From: Owenia fusiformis
Lineage: Eukaryota; Annelida; Polychaeta; Sabellida; Oweniidae
Assembly (NCBI GenBank): GCA_903813345.2
Contig: CAIIXF020000011.1
Location: forward strand, 26,528,166-26,592,165
Length of the DNA: 64,000 nucleotides
Reading direction: 5' to 3'
Made by a program: the position numbers and the translations under genes. This document shows positions 34,852 through 49,800 of this stretch, piece after piece; position 1 is the first letter of the stretch; every line of letters starts with the position of its first letter. The notes under the pieces are model-generated. The model was given only the letters and a program-made list of their open reading frames with translations, was not told the origin of the DNA and made no database searches.

Positions 34852-37800
34852 GTAAGTAACAAAATATTTTATTCGGCATTGTTTCCATGAACATTGAACA
34901 AGTCATTGGCTTTTTTTTGAATTTAAACATCCCATCAAAATATAATTAGTCATTGGCTTTTCCACAAAATTTTATACATATCGGTCTTGGTACTCGGTTG
35001 CATTAATAATTGGTACATACATCTGTGGAAAAACTTGTATCACAATATCGAGGTTATCTTAAATTGTGCTCGCTGGCTTCCACAGAATTTTATCAAGTTA
35101 TGGTGATTTGGATTTCACCCATTTTATGATATAGCTTCACTTAGGGATACCTTTGGAATGAATTAAGATACGAGCCTACACTAACTATATTTTAATCTAC
35201 ACATTCGGGATACAAATTGCAATCTTGAAGTTCCACATATTTTATGTGCGTTATAATCCACGTTTTTGCAACTACTCACTGAGCTGAACGCCACATTGTA
35301 AATTCTGCATGCTCCAAAATCTAGACGCAAACCTCAAATTCTGACTTTCAAGAGTTTCAAAACATTTTCCTCTCAACAGCAAATTAAAGTAAAAATACTG
35401 ATATGCTGCTTACTTTTTTATTTTGAGAACAAAAAACAACACGCTAACCAAGATGAAACAAAATTCAGCGAGACCCTATTACGACCTTATCGTTACGGTT
35501 GCGATAATCGGCCCGGTATCAAACACCACTGGGACAACGCAACGCAAAGCGTCAAAGACATTTTTGTTAAACTCCTAAATAAATGAGTTTCAGATTTCAA
35601 AGTCGACATTTATTTCATCAGAAGTTCCTCATAATAGCAAATTCATAAATCAACATTTTGCAAATAGTAAAGGGATCTGACGATATCTCCCTGCTTGAAT
35701 GTTTCCAATGGAAGCTCGTATTTCAGGATCGGGGTTGTCAAAGGCGGAATACTCAGTGTTAACACATGTTTTTAGAATCTGAAATGTTGGCAAGGTCTCT
35801 GGGAAAAACATAATCTTATCTTGATAAGCCTTTATTTTGATTTTGAAAACTCCAAGGAGGAATTTCTCACACGTATAATTCTCGGCAACAATTCTTATGT
35901 TGTTGAAACAAGAGAGATTCCGGGCTAATTTGTTCAATCTCGCGTTGACAATGATGACGGTGGTTACATTCGGCAAGTCAACATAACTCGCTTTTTACAC
36001 AAGAACATAATCCCTTTCCTATGTCTTCGATTCATTTTGATAGATACCTGTGTTAGTTACGTTTTGTTTGCGAGTTGTCTACCTCTTTGAGCTCACTAAA
36101 AACAAGCAAAACGTACGCACAAAAAACAAATAAGCAAATAAAAATGTGAGGCAAAAGTGGTTTCAGAATAGGAAGATTCGGGATGAATATTTGCAAATTT
36201 TCCCAAGGTGTTTTATCGTTATCCAAGAGGGTCCTTACAATGATGAGCCTCTTATCTCTACTCATGTTGAGCTTTCAACGATCTTGTATCTTTTCACACC
36301 CTCTTTCCCTCCGGAATCGCTAATAAAATCCACAGTTTACCTATGTTCTACATATGACCTTCCTGCAACTACTGGGCCATCACGAACGAGTCTGGCTCAT
36401 CAAATAACATGTCCCAAGTTCGCACTGTTATGATCGAAAGCCAAATTTATTTTTGACTCGCAGTTTTGGTCGATTTATGGTGTATGCAATTATCCATATA
36501 TTTTTAGGTAATTATTTAATGTAATAAAATAAAAATACAACGACCCCTGCATATGCTTAACTTATTTTGCTATAATTTTGTAGAACACTTGAATATTGAA
36601 TCGGGATGGATTGCATAAGATGAAATATTAATGGAATTCCAATCACTATACAGGAATCCACCATCTATCTAACATTCTCATAGTACAACCCAACTCTTCA
36701 CATTATCGGTACATGGATAAGTTTGGCCACTAGTCTACATTATATCGCTCAATGTGTTTCTCATTCAATTTTCTCTACCGACAATGCCCCAAGCCATCCT
36801 AAAGAATGACACAAGATTTTCCAAACAAACAATAAAAGAGGTTCACATATTCCCATAATCTAAACGACACCGATGTCTGAAATCAGTCAGCTCATTGGTT
36901 ACAATTATACCACGTGGTTAAATCAGTGATCTGAAAAGTGAGATATTTGAGAAAAATCTAAACAGAACAACACGATTAAAGACATCGTACAATAAGAGGC
37001 GTGATGGCCTCTTAGATCTATAAAGACCACATTGAAGGAAGAAACCAATGTTTGTTTCACCCCCATCTGTGAAACTAAAATCCCAGGTAATTATTTGTCA
37101 CTCTAGTTCAATCTGGAAACGCTTTTAACTTTCTATGCCGTGTTCTTTAGTTAATCTTCTTGAAACATTTTTATTTGCTTATTTTGAGAACGACTTCAAA
37201 TATTCTTCAAAAAGTAGAAAAAAGTCTTGGATAATTAAATTTACATCCAGATTTAGTCAACTGTCTTTGAACAAAGTGAAAATGAAAACAAGAAGAATGT
37301 TTTCGGAAACTTTGCCCCGTTCCTTTGTGACTCGAGCAGGTCACACTGAGCGACATAATGCAGGGATTAAAACCCCGTTTTGAAATTAACAGATGATTTC
37401 ACAAAAAAAGTTGTTGAAAAATCTTCCTAAATGTAATCGTGTACTTATTCTGACTAAATCTCAAGTAGTATAGGTTATAGGGCATGCCAAACAATTAGGG
37501 CCATAACAGGCACGCGTTTTGGATTAAACAGATCTAAATGGGCACTTAGCAAAACAGAATGAGCTTTAAATCAAAATGGCCGTCGTGGATCACGATATGT
37601 CCTCCCTTGATGTAGCTAGACGTCAAGTTCTATCTCTGGTTAATCTCAGACAACTCACTTTGCTGTGTTTACTACTGCTTTGGCTGCATCTTTAGCAGAC
37701 ATAAATGGGACGTCATGGCAACGTTTCAAAAACTATATGGGGTTGGGATCCAGAAAATCACGGTCTGCACTCTTAAATTATGTCTCATTAAATGTATAGT

Positions 37801-40800
37801 AGAAAGAATATTGTTGATGTGTATTTGACGCAGGACGAAAAAAGCGTCCTGGGTATTTTTTGAGAAGGATGAACGAATGGTTAAAACTATTACCAGATCC
37901 CTTCTCACGTGAGAATGAATCCCAAGAAATTGATAATTGTGCATTCTAGAATTGTGAGAGAATACTATTACATCAGGATGTTATCTTATTTCTTTTAAGG
38001 ATTTTAGGACCATGGTCCTGTTTCTTGAGAAATAATTTATCAGTTCTTATCAGGATTCCTTCTCAAATTATAAATGAATAGATCATATCGTCTCATGAAG
38101 GAAGTGAACATATCTAATTTTGACGCAGAACTAGTTAAAACATCTTGATTCAAAAGGTTTCAGTTTCTCAAACTTCACTATTTTTATAATAATACCTTGG
38201 AAGTCGAAGATGAAGTAAATGTGCATATCCAAATGTCGTGGTACTTTGCCAATTTTAACAACAGAATTTGTCATTATTTAGTGATTTGTGTCTTTTTGAT
38301 TTTCGGCTGATTATGACATCATCATAGTTCGTCCTATTTATTGTAATTTCAGGGACAGGCCTATTAATTGTGATCTTATAGCCAGGCCTATTAATTGTAA
38401 CCTCAAATAGTTAGGCCTACTAATTGTGATATTACAATTTATCCTGTTAATTGTTATCTCATAATTAGACACCGATTTTCATATATCGAGGCATAATTTT
38501 GTGGTGAAATGTCAAGTCAATAGTTCGATAAGGTGTCAAATCCGATATCTGGACTGTTTGAATCAAACAGACGAAACTCTGGCACTTTCCAGAAATCACA
38601 ACAGTCTTTCAAACGTTACCATGGATATCATGAACGTTTTGCTTTTTTCAACATAAATGAGATATACAACCTGGGTATCTTGCAATGTTATACGATTTTA
38701 GTGTGTATTTCAGAAATATTTAATGTTTTTTGAATACATTTACCTTCAATACAGCCTTAGAATAAACATTTGTTGTACGTTTTGCACAGGGAACCTATTC
38801 ACTGAAAATCCTCAATGGTCGTCTGTTGCTGGATAAGTGATTGACACTTGAGCTGCGTTACATCAGGCCCATCAAGATACTATCATAGCCCATAATGTCT
38901 AAACTATCTCACGTTATCAGACTCTTATGTAATATTATCAAAGTTAATGTCACATAATATAAGACCGATTCATCCAGATTATAAGTACTAAGTGGGAATG
39001 GCTGTGTATCGATGTCGTATCATTTTCATATGGGAACGAACCAGAGCTAGGGAGAATCACGGGGCAAAAGAGACATATTCCTTCCAAAAGTATAACATTT
39101 TAAATACACTTATCAAGCCACAAGTCTAGTAGGTCACATGGTATGTGACAATGACGCGACAAAGTAAGATATTAGTTAAACAATAGGCCATATATTATTG
39201 CCATATGTAGTCATCCTCATTATATATCAGGATTAAATGTAAAACCTACATTTACCAGATACAATAGGATCCAGGATTGGATCATATTTCGCTGAAGTTT
39301 AATTGTTTGACTTCATCTCAAGTGGTTGAGCTGCGTTCGAATTCATCACGAGAACCAGAATCGTCTGCTTGTAAATCTGGGTGCAGTGGGTCGACGAAAA
39401 ACTTGTCAACAAGTGTCCATTACATTTTAAATAAACCAAAGAAAGAAAACATATAATTAGAAACAAGCTGAACCATCAAAGGAAATGTTCTACTGAAGAG
39501 GCGTGGTAGAAATACCAGCGAAACAGATATAAAATACAGTCTCGTAAAACGGATTGTTTTATCATTTTAAAACGGATGTAAAGATCCACATCAAAACGCA
39601 AGCAGGAAAGGCAAAAATATTTTACATATATTTTATAATACTGTTTTCTAATGACTAATCCACATGAGTGTTGGTCGTATGACTAATAATGAAAACAACT
39701 ATAAGTTATAAGGTCAAGTCCAAAGATTACCATTTTTCATTTGGAATCATAGCGGATATTTAGAAAATTTCGAAGTTAGAACGTGGTAGAAACCACATAA
39801 AAATACACATGGATAACAAATTCTAATTTTGGGATGATAATTATAGTCCAAACAAATATCAAACTCTTGTTCAGCCTGTTATCGTGTTTCCTGACAATTG
39901 AAGTTATATGTATTAAAATTACGTCATGGGATATATAGTCTTTAAACTATTAAGAAATAAATTGTTTATTCCAACTCTTATCTGTAAGGAAAGTTATCTT
40001 TAAATTGTTTATTCTACCCCGGCCTGTTTTCAAGGATAGCCATCTTTATTTGATTTAAAACATGCTGTTGTAACAATGATAATGTCACACGAACTTTAAT
40101 TAAAAGCCGCAATAGTATCCCCTACTTCTTTCCTCGTCTTTTTAAGTTGGCAACCCTATAATTTTTATTCTGTAAAAACATTATATGCAATGCAAGGATA
40201 AATTTCCATAGAAACACTTTTTACCGCAGTGATACATATTCTTTCCTTCTCGCATTATGCGGCGCACTTAATGATAACATTTAAGGTGAAAATCGTGCAA
40301 TGTTTATAACAAGTCATCCATTTAATAATGTAATTAAACTATTTCAATCGAAGATGTTCACTTCTCAAAAACCATCGAGACACACTCCAGTATCTATAAT
40401 TGTTGTTCTCGATTGAATTGGGTTTTAAAGTAGACTGCGTGAAACGATTGATGTTTCTATATAAGGCTGCCGATTCCCTTCATCTGGAGAGCATCATTTT
40501 GATTCACCAGAACATATTTGAAAACTCAGACCCCTATTAGCTCAATCCATTTCTTTTAAGTGTCTCAAAATATTTAGGTAAGTCGTGTAAGCACAAATGT
40601 ATCGCTTCTTACTTTAAATGGACTAGAAAAGTTTAGGGAATAAGTCGCTAGATTAATTCGAAAACGCCATAACATTCGCTCGGTAGATAAACTTCATTCT
40701 CTGATCAAAACAGACAGAGATAAACACTATGCTACTTTGGCCAAACATTTAGCAAATACTGTATACAAAAAGCATTTCATTACCAAGCGAACGTGATAGA

Positions 40801-43800
40801 ACCATATGCAATAAAAAGAAAGAAACACGGGAAAATATTGGAAGATCGTGCATCGATCTAAAATGTTCACGAGCTTGATGATAAATATTTAGAAATATCC
40901 CCAATCTGATGCTAAAAGTGTGTCCAAAACTAGGTTCTAACATGCCTACTTATATTTAATTTAAGGTGCGCTATTGGGAGCACTTTTGGGCTTATTGGAA
41001 AATGGCGTCATGCAAGTTGATAAACGCGCGATGAACTCAAACCTCATACTACTCTGTCTTCCTTAGAATATCTCAAACTCAGACCATCTTTCCCGGGCCT
41101 TCTTTATTTGTCAACATTACTAAGAAAATATCTCCTCCGGAATTTTCAAATATACTTTGATGTTCTTGACAAAACCTGTGTCTGGTTATTGAAAATGTTA
41201 AGAATTTCTTATGGCACGAGACAGAGATAGAGTGACTAATACTTGTAAAACAGGCAAATCTAATGTATAAAACTACTGTACACTAGACTCCAATATTTGT
41301 TTCGGTTGCTGTTTTGCTATTTTTCCAGCATTGACCTCATTTTGACATTGTTTGCTTCAAATCTATCAACGCTTCTGATTCATTACGATGTATTGTATGT
41401 CATAAATGACACAGAATGGGACAGCGCCTAGTAGTTGGGAAAACGTGTACTCCGACACTGGAAAATTTTGGGTGACATTTTTGAATAGGGGAACTTATAT
41501 CTTTTGATCATTATAATTATTTTATTAAGTTATAATATATTACTAAAATAATTATTTAGGTGACTTTTTGAATAAGCTAAATGCGTATTGATACTGTTTA
41601 GCACCAACTATGTTCCTTGAACTACACCAAAAATATTAAATATTATACGCGACTTTCCATTTAATATACGTGATTTTAATATTCAACCTTTGTACTTTTG
41701 TTGTATCAATGCAACTAAAAGAAAGAAGCGCAAAAAGTTTGAAAAGGTATGCACCCATGCCAAGATCTAGGCAAGCTAGGGTCACGGGGTCAATTGATTG
41801 CAGTCTTTCAACCACATTGTTCAGAATAAAACTTTTAAAGAAAACCTCTCGGTAAATTGAGTAATTTTTCTCACTTAATACCTAGTTTGGCTAATAATGG
41901 AAACGTCACGGGGCGTTCCAGATGTTTGGACCAAGAAACCCTCTCTCAAGGAACTGAGCAACAAGGCGTGTTATCTTTCTATAGGCTGACCAAATATTTA
42001 CATATGTCAGTAATATCTAGTAATTTTTTCTTAATATTGTTTAAATATACTTTTTTCTAGATAAGGGATGATCGAGGTGTATATGAGACAAGGTTAAATC
42101 TCGTGGCTAGTTCAATTGTTAGGGTTAGCGTTAATCGGGAGACATTATTTTTATCTTTTATTAAATTGGTCGTTGCTAACATGTACTTGAAAATGTCACA
42201 CAAATAACATATGTTTATATGGCGTTAGTGAACATGTCAGCATAACCAATATATGATAGTCCATTGTTGTTGTCTGCTTCTTTCCACATCATGTACATCC
42301 AATAAGTTTGTGGTTAGTTTTTAAAAACTTTTCATTGTTTTCAGCGTTGTGTCACTCATGTGCCCTGGTAAATTATGTTTTATTTTGGGATCTGGTTTGA
42401 AGTACAGATCAACAGAAGCAGTCTGTCTATAAATACGAGACAACACAAAACATCCTAAAATAGCTTACTCTCATTACCTGCCTATATATTGTTTTTACAA
42501 AAGCAGAACACACAAGGGGCAACACGTGAAGATTTTTATTTTACACTTTTTATTCAAAAGATCCTTTTTAATTTGAATTCCAACACGTATTTGTAGAAGG
42601 AGGTAGAGGATGATAGACTGAGGCCGATGCACATACATTTTAAACCTATTACGAAATTTTTATCAAGAATCAAAAACACACAACAATCAGTTAAACGCTG
42701 TGTAGCTGAATTAAGTCAACAGAAGTCCTTCTCGGAGTGTATCCTACAAAATCAATCAGCCATATACTCTTGACAATACAGTCTTTGTTTTTATGTCACC
42801 ACCACAAGTGATGACACATTGTTAAACCCTCCACCTTTTTAATGAACGGTGTTCGGCGTTTGGCGATCGGCGTTCGTCGTCTTTAACAAATGACAGGTGG
42901 TGATATTTTGCGTGTTAGTGCCTTGTTGCTAATATGTTCTTGCTTCTTTACCCCAATTGACACTGCGCTTTTACTGTAATTGTTTCAAAAACGTCATTCC
43001 CGAAACAAATCCCTTTAAATATGGTGTCAGTGAAACTATGGTGATATCAACAAACAATTCTGTATGCTGATAGGCTATCATAGGAAGCAATGTATTCAAT
43101 TCAAGTGCTCCCCTCATCTACGATAAGCTAAATAAGCAAATAGTCTTGTACCTAACTAATCAAGTGAAATTCGACCCATGTTGGAACACCATTCAAATCA
43201 ATCCCTTATTCTTTCATTATGTAAACTAGCAGGTCATATCCCATCAAAATATTTTGATAGTTTTAAACTGTTATAAATGTAAGCTTACTTTACCATATCG
43301 CTATGGGAGGCTATGTCAGAGAAAGTGTCAGAGTATAGAGCCACTTAGCTAAAGAAATACATCCCAGTATCATAGAACATGTGTGAGAAGCAGTTGGATT
43401 CATGAAATCATCTTGATATGGAAAAAGGTGCAAATGCAAATCAGACTCTTGCGCAAGTGTGGCTGGCAACCCGAGAAAACTCAAAAACGATAGCTAGGAT
43501 TCATTTGTTGTGGTATCAGAAACAAATAAACCCAAAAATTAAAGCCAGAAACCCCATAAAAATTAGAAACAAATAAATAGGCCGTAATATCTATTTTAAT
43601 CAACCGTTAACAATATTTGTTTTTACTCAGTTTTTTTCTCGAATGACCCCTAATTCTATTTTGTCGTTTAAATCATTTCATTCTCAAAACATCTACTTGC
43701 ATATTTTGCTCTCGATATTTTGTATATTCAGTATTTTATAGTTCGATCATAAATCTACCTATTTGTTCGGCATCACCTCTATCCTGTCTAAAGAACAAGA

Positions 43801-46800
43801 GAGGATCTACCCACACGCCCTGGTCAAGTCACATGCAAATATGTTAACCAATAGTCCTATTCACGTTAGGAAATTACTGGTCATTAACATAAATATTTCC
43901 CGCAATGCAACACGATAAAATGGACAATTTTCTATTGGTCCGCAAAACACAACGTCATAGGCATTATCCCGAACCAACATTAGTACATTTGTATAATAAT
44001 ATTCTATAATCCAGACAAAAATTAGAAAAGAAGATGGAAATTCAATTTGCTTCGATTATTTTTTCTATGGCGTCGGAGCAAGTTTCGGGAACTGAGCAAC
44101 TCCCGGGAAATCTGTGACGTCACTTGAATTTTAAACTTAGGATTTTGACGATTCTGGTGAATATATTTAAAAAAAACTTGTCAAATGTCTTTATAATGAT
44201 CATATCTATCGTATGTGCAAATAGAATTCATGATAAACCTCTAATAAAATCACAATGCGTCATTGAAAAACACAGCCAATGTTATTCCAATGGGGAAGTG
44301 CCCGGATGTTGAGAAAGTTGTACCACGAAACTGAACTCTCCAACGCGGAGATAAGAATATTTCACACGTTAAAAAGTTAGCGCGTATAGGTATATTACAT
44401 TTCCTAAATTGAGGAATTTTAGCTGAGATATTGTGTTTTCCTTCCTCCATGAAACCACGTCCACTTACTGATGAACAAGACGATGGTATGGGAAATATGT
44501 GCTTTTAATTAGATTAAAATCGCTTTAAATTGCGATTCCCTGATAGTTAACTGACCAGGGGTAGTAAACTACTAATCCAGACACCACAACAACTCATAAT
44601 CCCAAAATGTTGAAATTATTGTCAGAACTCAAACCTTCAAAATTGGGTCCGATTTTGATGAAATTACTGCGTTCTTCTCTGTCTGTACATACCTTTGTGC
44701 GTCTAATCAAGCCTAATGTGAGATACCCAAGGTGTGAACATGTATTTTATTAATTAACAAAAATCGATTAATCTCTGATTTCTTAAAATAAGCTGTAAGG
44801 TATGGGAATAATGCTCTAAACGTAAAGTCCCGAATTATATTTAAGCATGAATTTTAGTCTGACAGCAGAAATTATATCGAGGTTAGATAAAGTTTCCAAA
44901 TTAAAATAATAATTGAATAGACGTCCATTAGGCTCGTTGCCTAAATGATGGAGAAACTCGGGAAGTAGTTGGTAAAATGCGGTTTCTTTCTCAGTAAGTA
45001 AAAGGGAGGCTCAATAATAAAGAAATATATATAACGTGTTTAAGGTGCTTCAATTGGAGCATATTGAGCAGCATTATTAACCCAACTCCAATTCAGGCCG
45101 ATCCCAATTTGATACTAAATTATATTCTGAACACAGACTATTTCAACCTAAAATTCCCAGACGAATGTGGAATAAATTGAAAATCAGAAACGTGTATAAC
45201 ATCACGGGTTAAATCAAACATTATTAATCTACATTTTCACGAGTTATCAATTCAGATATTAGACCACATTACCTGAAACAGTTTGTAATTTACTGAAGGG
45301 TGCAACCCTCCGTGTTCTAAATATCCCGAATTTCGTACATAGCATATTTCGTTGGTTTAATTTAATAGTCCCGTATGAAACAGCGAGCGCATGGCCACAT
45401 CGGAACCCCGGTCCGTGTTTGACGGCAGGTAAAATATGCCAGGTAAATGATGATATTCTGCATGTCATCGCTCTGCATCATTTCCCAGTGGTCGTAAGAG
45501 AGATCTGTACATCAACCCAGTCGATTCAAGATACGTCTCGATAAAAACCAATTCCACTGCAACCTAAAATGAATCGTTTTTTCTAAATTGATTTGCACTT
45601 GATCCGTTGAGCTTAATATCTTAAACTCAAGCAGTAGATGTTTTAAAGTTCAACAATAATTTCGTGAAATTAAACGTGATGATCAAATGTAATAATTCAA
45701 AATATGGCTTTGAATTGTTATAATAAGAGATAAATATGACATAATTTAAAAATGACCAGTGAGGGTAATTTTAAACTCAATTTGTATGCTGCTGATATTA
45801 TTTTGAATTTGATCTTACCACGGAGCTTAAAAAACGAAGGGGGCATTTACAGATCAGTTCAGATATTTTGACGTGGACTATCGATGTGGTTTCGTGCTGG
45901 GCCCTTAATCTTAACCATAACTCAGTCGATGTTTATTTAAAATACATCGACCTATTAATTCTGTTACTACTGGTAACTTAAGCGCAATAAACTTAGTTTT
46001 GAGAAGTGATAGATTTATTTTTATTCTAGCGTCAAAATTATGATGTACGATATTAGTTAATATATATGTTATTAGTATAATGGATGAATTGATAATTCAT
46101 ATGTTTTTACTTTTTGTGCTTCTTATTGTTTATGTATAGAAATGTAGTAAATTGATTGAGTGATTGTTCTTGTATATTTTCAGGCTATGAACAGTCCACA
46201 GTATTACACAGAAAAACTTCACCATTTTGGAGATCCGAACAATACATTTAATCACAATAATGGTAAGTAGAGATTTAAAGTTAATTTACGTGAATCAAAT
46301 CACATTTCATACTCCCAATTATCAAGTTTGATTTACCATATTTAATTAGTTTTAAAATAAATTGTCTATTGTTATAAATTTTGAGTCATAATTGTTGAAG
46401 AGTGATTTTTCATGTTTCAATTTGTCCACGTGTTCAGAAAATAAATCGTTTCATGTTTTCATGACAGAATCAGAAAATGGCTTTTCTCATGTTTTGTTGC
46501 TAACACAATTGAAATGCCATAATTAATTTCTTTTGTCGACTTAATTGAAATGACTTAATAATTATCATTCAATGTGTTACGTTTCTGTCATCTGATAATC
46601 TCTTGAACAATTGACTTTTATAATCAAACTTAATCAACAAAAAACAAGAATCGAGTGCTATTATTTTGGTAAAATTAGACTTTATAAAAACTATTACAAT
46701 AGAATGTTGGGCAAATGGTTTTGCTCTTCTGTTGGTATTTAAGATCATGAAATATGACGTCAGTACCTAGACAACGATGCTATTCATTAATTTTCTCCAT

Positions 46801-49800
46801 CAGTATATTGATGATGTAAAAACAGCTTTAATGCTTTACATTTCAACATGTTTTCTTAAATCGTGGTAGCAGCGAGCGGTAACATAGTGTCATTAGTCGG
46901 TTATCTTTAACTGGGAGGGTACGTCTGTTAGTTCACTAATACACATCTGGTAGCTACTAAAACCAGCTAAAAACCAGAGTAGTTTAATGTAAAATACCCA
47001 ATCTGACTTGATAGGACGTTAAAACAACGTGTAGCTTATTAAATCGGTACCTGTGGCATCGATTCTCCCGCCATACATTCATTATAGACCCACCAGTTTG
47101 TTTAGAAAACACTAATTTCTACCAGATTTAAACTACTGTGGAAATTAGCGCTTTGAGGAGGTAGCAGCAGAATAGGATGCTTTGTGTTTGTCTTTGAATG
47201 TTATCCAGCGTGACTGTGGATGCTCCCGGGGGATTCCTATCACCCGATGAGCAAGATACTATTAGAGTTCCCTTGTCTAACGAGCTCATTCTGGAAAGGG
47301 GTTAACAAATTAGCGGGCCACTTTTCTAACTAAGATACCTCCAATTAACGCTATAGATTCTTTTTCTAAGAATGTTGGGAACTATCAAACTCGATCCTAT
47401 CAATTAGCGATGTATACAAGGAATAGCAGCTCATCAGTTTTCCTCAGTAGCTATCCTTTTCAAATTGTTTATTTACACTCTAACAGCTACTTACTAACTT
47501 AGATAAGAAAACCGGAAGTACATAAATATTCGTTTTTAAGGAAACAGTAAATTCGATGACAGGTTGAATTACAATGCTGTAATATTTGCAGTTTATTTTC
47601 TAATAAAATGTTGTAAGATTGGTATTTGCATATTCTGATGCATCTCGAAAGGCTCTTTCACGATGCCGTTCAAATGTGTATACTTTTTAACTTTTTTTTT
47701 ACTTTTTGCAAAATATTATTCATTTGTCTATTAGAAATATTGTCTACAAAAAATTCTGACATTAATGTTCTACTGTATTTAATCATTTGAATCTAACAAG
47801 AAAAGTGGAACTGGAAACAGTATGAAAAAAAGATCATTCAATAAACAATATGAACGCAAACCTCAAAACATCGATATATGATAAATATATTCGAGAATTA
47901 TTTTTCAATAGCCTGCAAAACCTTCCCTTTCTGTATTTCCTGGGTATAAATTCTGGTTTGCTGAAACTGGAATCTAATCTTAGATCTAGTCTATGTAATG
48001 GTGACTTATATGCAACACTATCATGTAGCCACCACACATACCTTTCTACCATAACGTGGAGTATACTTGTAGCAGCATTATGTAAGCGAGGTCCTCCAGG
48101 GAGGACACCGTATCCGAGCATTCCCTTCTAGATCATCTCTTGCTATTTTAGCCCCTTTCATCTCTGATAGCCTATCATGTAAGAACAATACATACCAGTG
48201 TATCTGTCTTTGTATTAGATACACAAATCAAATATTGCGTTTTGACATCGAAACTAAATACTTAGAGAGTGGGTAACACAAAAATCCATTTGAAACTGGG
48301 AATACGCTTCCAGAGTACTACAGAGTATGTCTGGATACTCTGATTTATCAATAATAAAGCGAACATCAATTTTTAATCAATTTCCCACATTTTCGAACTA
48401 TTTTATTTGTTCTTCAATATAGGGTTGGAATACTTTAGCCCATCTATAATAATCAATGGTAGGGCGTTTCATAACTTAAGCGTTTTTTGTTACTCACGCT
48501 AGAAATTCTTCAACAATTTACTTCATCTCAACAAGGCAACATTTGCTAGATGATATCTCTCAAAGGCTTGATAACATCATCTCTTAAAATGCAATAATCG
48601 GTAATGCTGGAACCATCAACACTTAACCCGAACTTAACTTATGAAGCACCAATAGTTCAAGTGCCAACTACAAATTCATTCTCCCTGGGTTAAGAATTCA
48701 CGTGACTTTGATGCCAAGTTTTTTAATCCCGAATAAAGATCGCGTATTCGTGTTTATTAGAAGGACTGCAAATATGTTTTGCTCTGTAAGTCTTTTACGG
48801 GCCAGGAAATAAACAGTTTCATACCCATACCCGAAAACATATATACAATTACAAAATATACAATTGCGATTTTGAGCGTTTTATAAAGTTTTGAAATGCA
48901 ATGGTTTACGTTAGCTCTCTGCCTGCTATGCCATTTTCAGACTTTTGACCATGACTACACTGTAATTTCTGTATTGGCAATAACAATGCATCCAGACGAT
49001 TGGCGATTTAAAATAATGTATGGTCCCTCTTTTGGGAGAACTGTGAATTAAACTTGCTGAGAAGCTCTGGTAGTTTATATTACAATTGAGGTTTTATCAG
49101 ATATTTTAATTGATTTGATTCTGGTCAGATGTTAAGAACATTAAGGATGACACGATGATAATGTGATAGTAATTGACTTTTGATAGTACGTGGGGCGGTG
49201 ATTAGAGATAATTAGTGGTGCTGATATGGCCGCGTTACACTGTATTACATGGGAACTTCCCAAATAAAATATGATGTGACCAATGGCATGCTGAGGCTTT
49301 GCTCGCTGTAAGAAGCCAATGTGGTCGGGGCAATATGAAGGATGAAGTATAATGAATAGTACGAAATTATATTAAGCATCTTTTGAATAAGTAAAACAAT
49401 ACGACTCTCAAAACAAAATTTACTGTGTATTCTAATCAAAAAATGAACAATGTAGACAGACTGAAAAATATTAAGAGAACTGTTGTTCTGTACATCTTCG
49501 GCTCTCGTCGGTCATGCGAAGATAAGTTCTGTAGTTGTGTATTCGTGAATTAACCGACTTATAATCCGACGATAAAAATGACCAATGATGGGTAATCCAT
49601 CCTGTTGATTGACACTCAATGGATCACCTCTAATTGAAATTCTGCTGGTTTCCTGATCTCAACTCAAACATTAAAAATACTGGTGCAAACAGATAGTGTT
49701 ATAATGGAGAGTTTTCTGTTTACAATACATTAGTATAAACAAGTTAATTCGTATCCAGTGTAAAAAGGTAGCCACTTCCCATCAAAGCCAATACAACTAT

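Larger units (their letters stand above)
34852..46183 (+). other. MRF intron 1 (11.3 kb)
   Basis: Mostly AT-rich sequence with no recognised exon of another gene. It contains a short tandem repeat at 38330-38470, a dispersed repeat at 42790-42935, a candidate TATA promoter with splice donor at 40458-40577, and near 43830-44121 an octamer ATGCAAAT, two CCAAT-type words and one TGACGTCA. Long first introns in this family often hold muscle enhancers, but that is not shown here. Confidence 0.6.

Noticed and set aside
35650-35976. 108-residue minus-strand frame in MRF intron 1
   Set aside because: The composition is plausible, but there is no recognised family, promoter or splice partner. It is too short to call without transcript or conservation data.
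36146-36433. Frame beginning [12 protein letters not shown], suggestive of a homeodomain WFQNR motif
   Set aside because: Only the short word matches. No preceding helix 1-2 sequence of a homeodomain is present, and the rest is unlike any homeobox.
47834-48131. Overlapping frames of about 95 residues on both strands in MRF intron 2
   Set aside because: No family similarity, no splice context, and similar length on both strands suggests chance.
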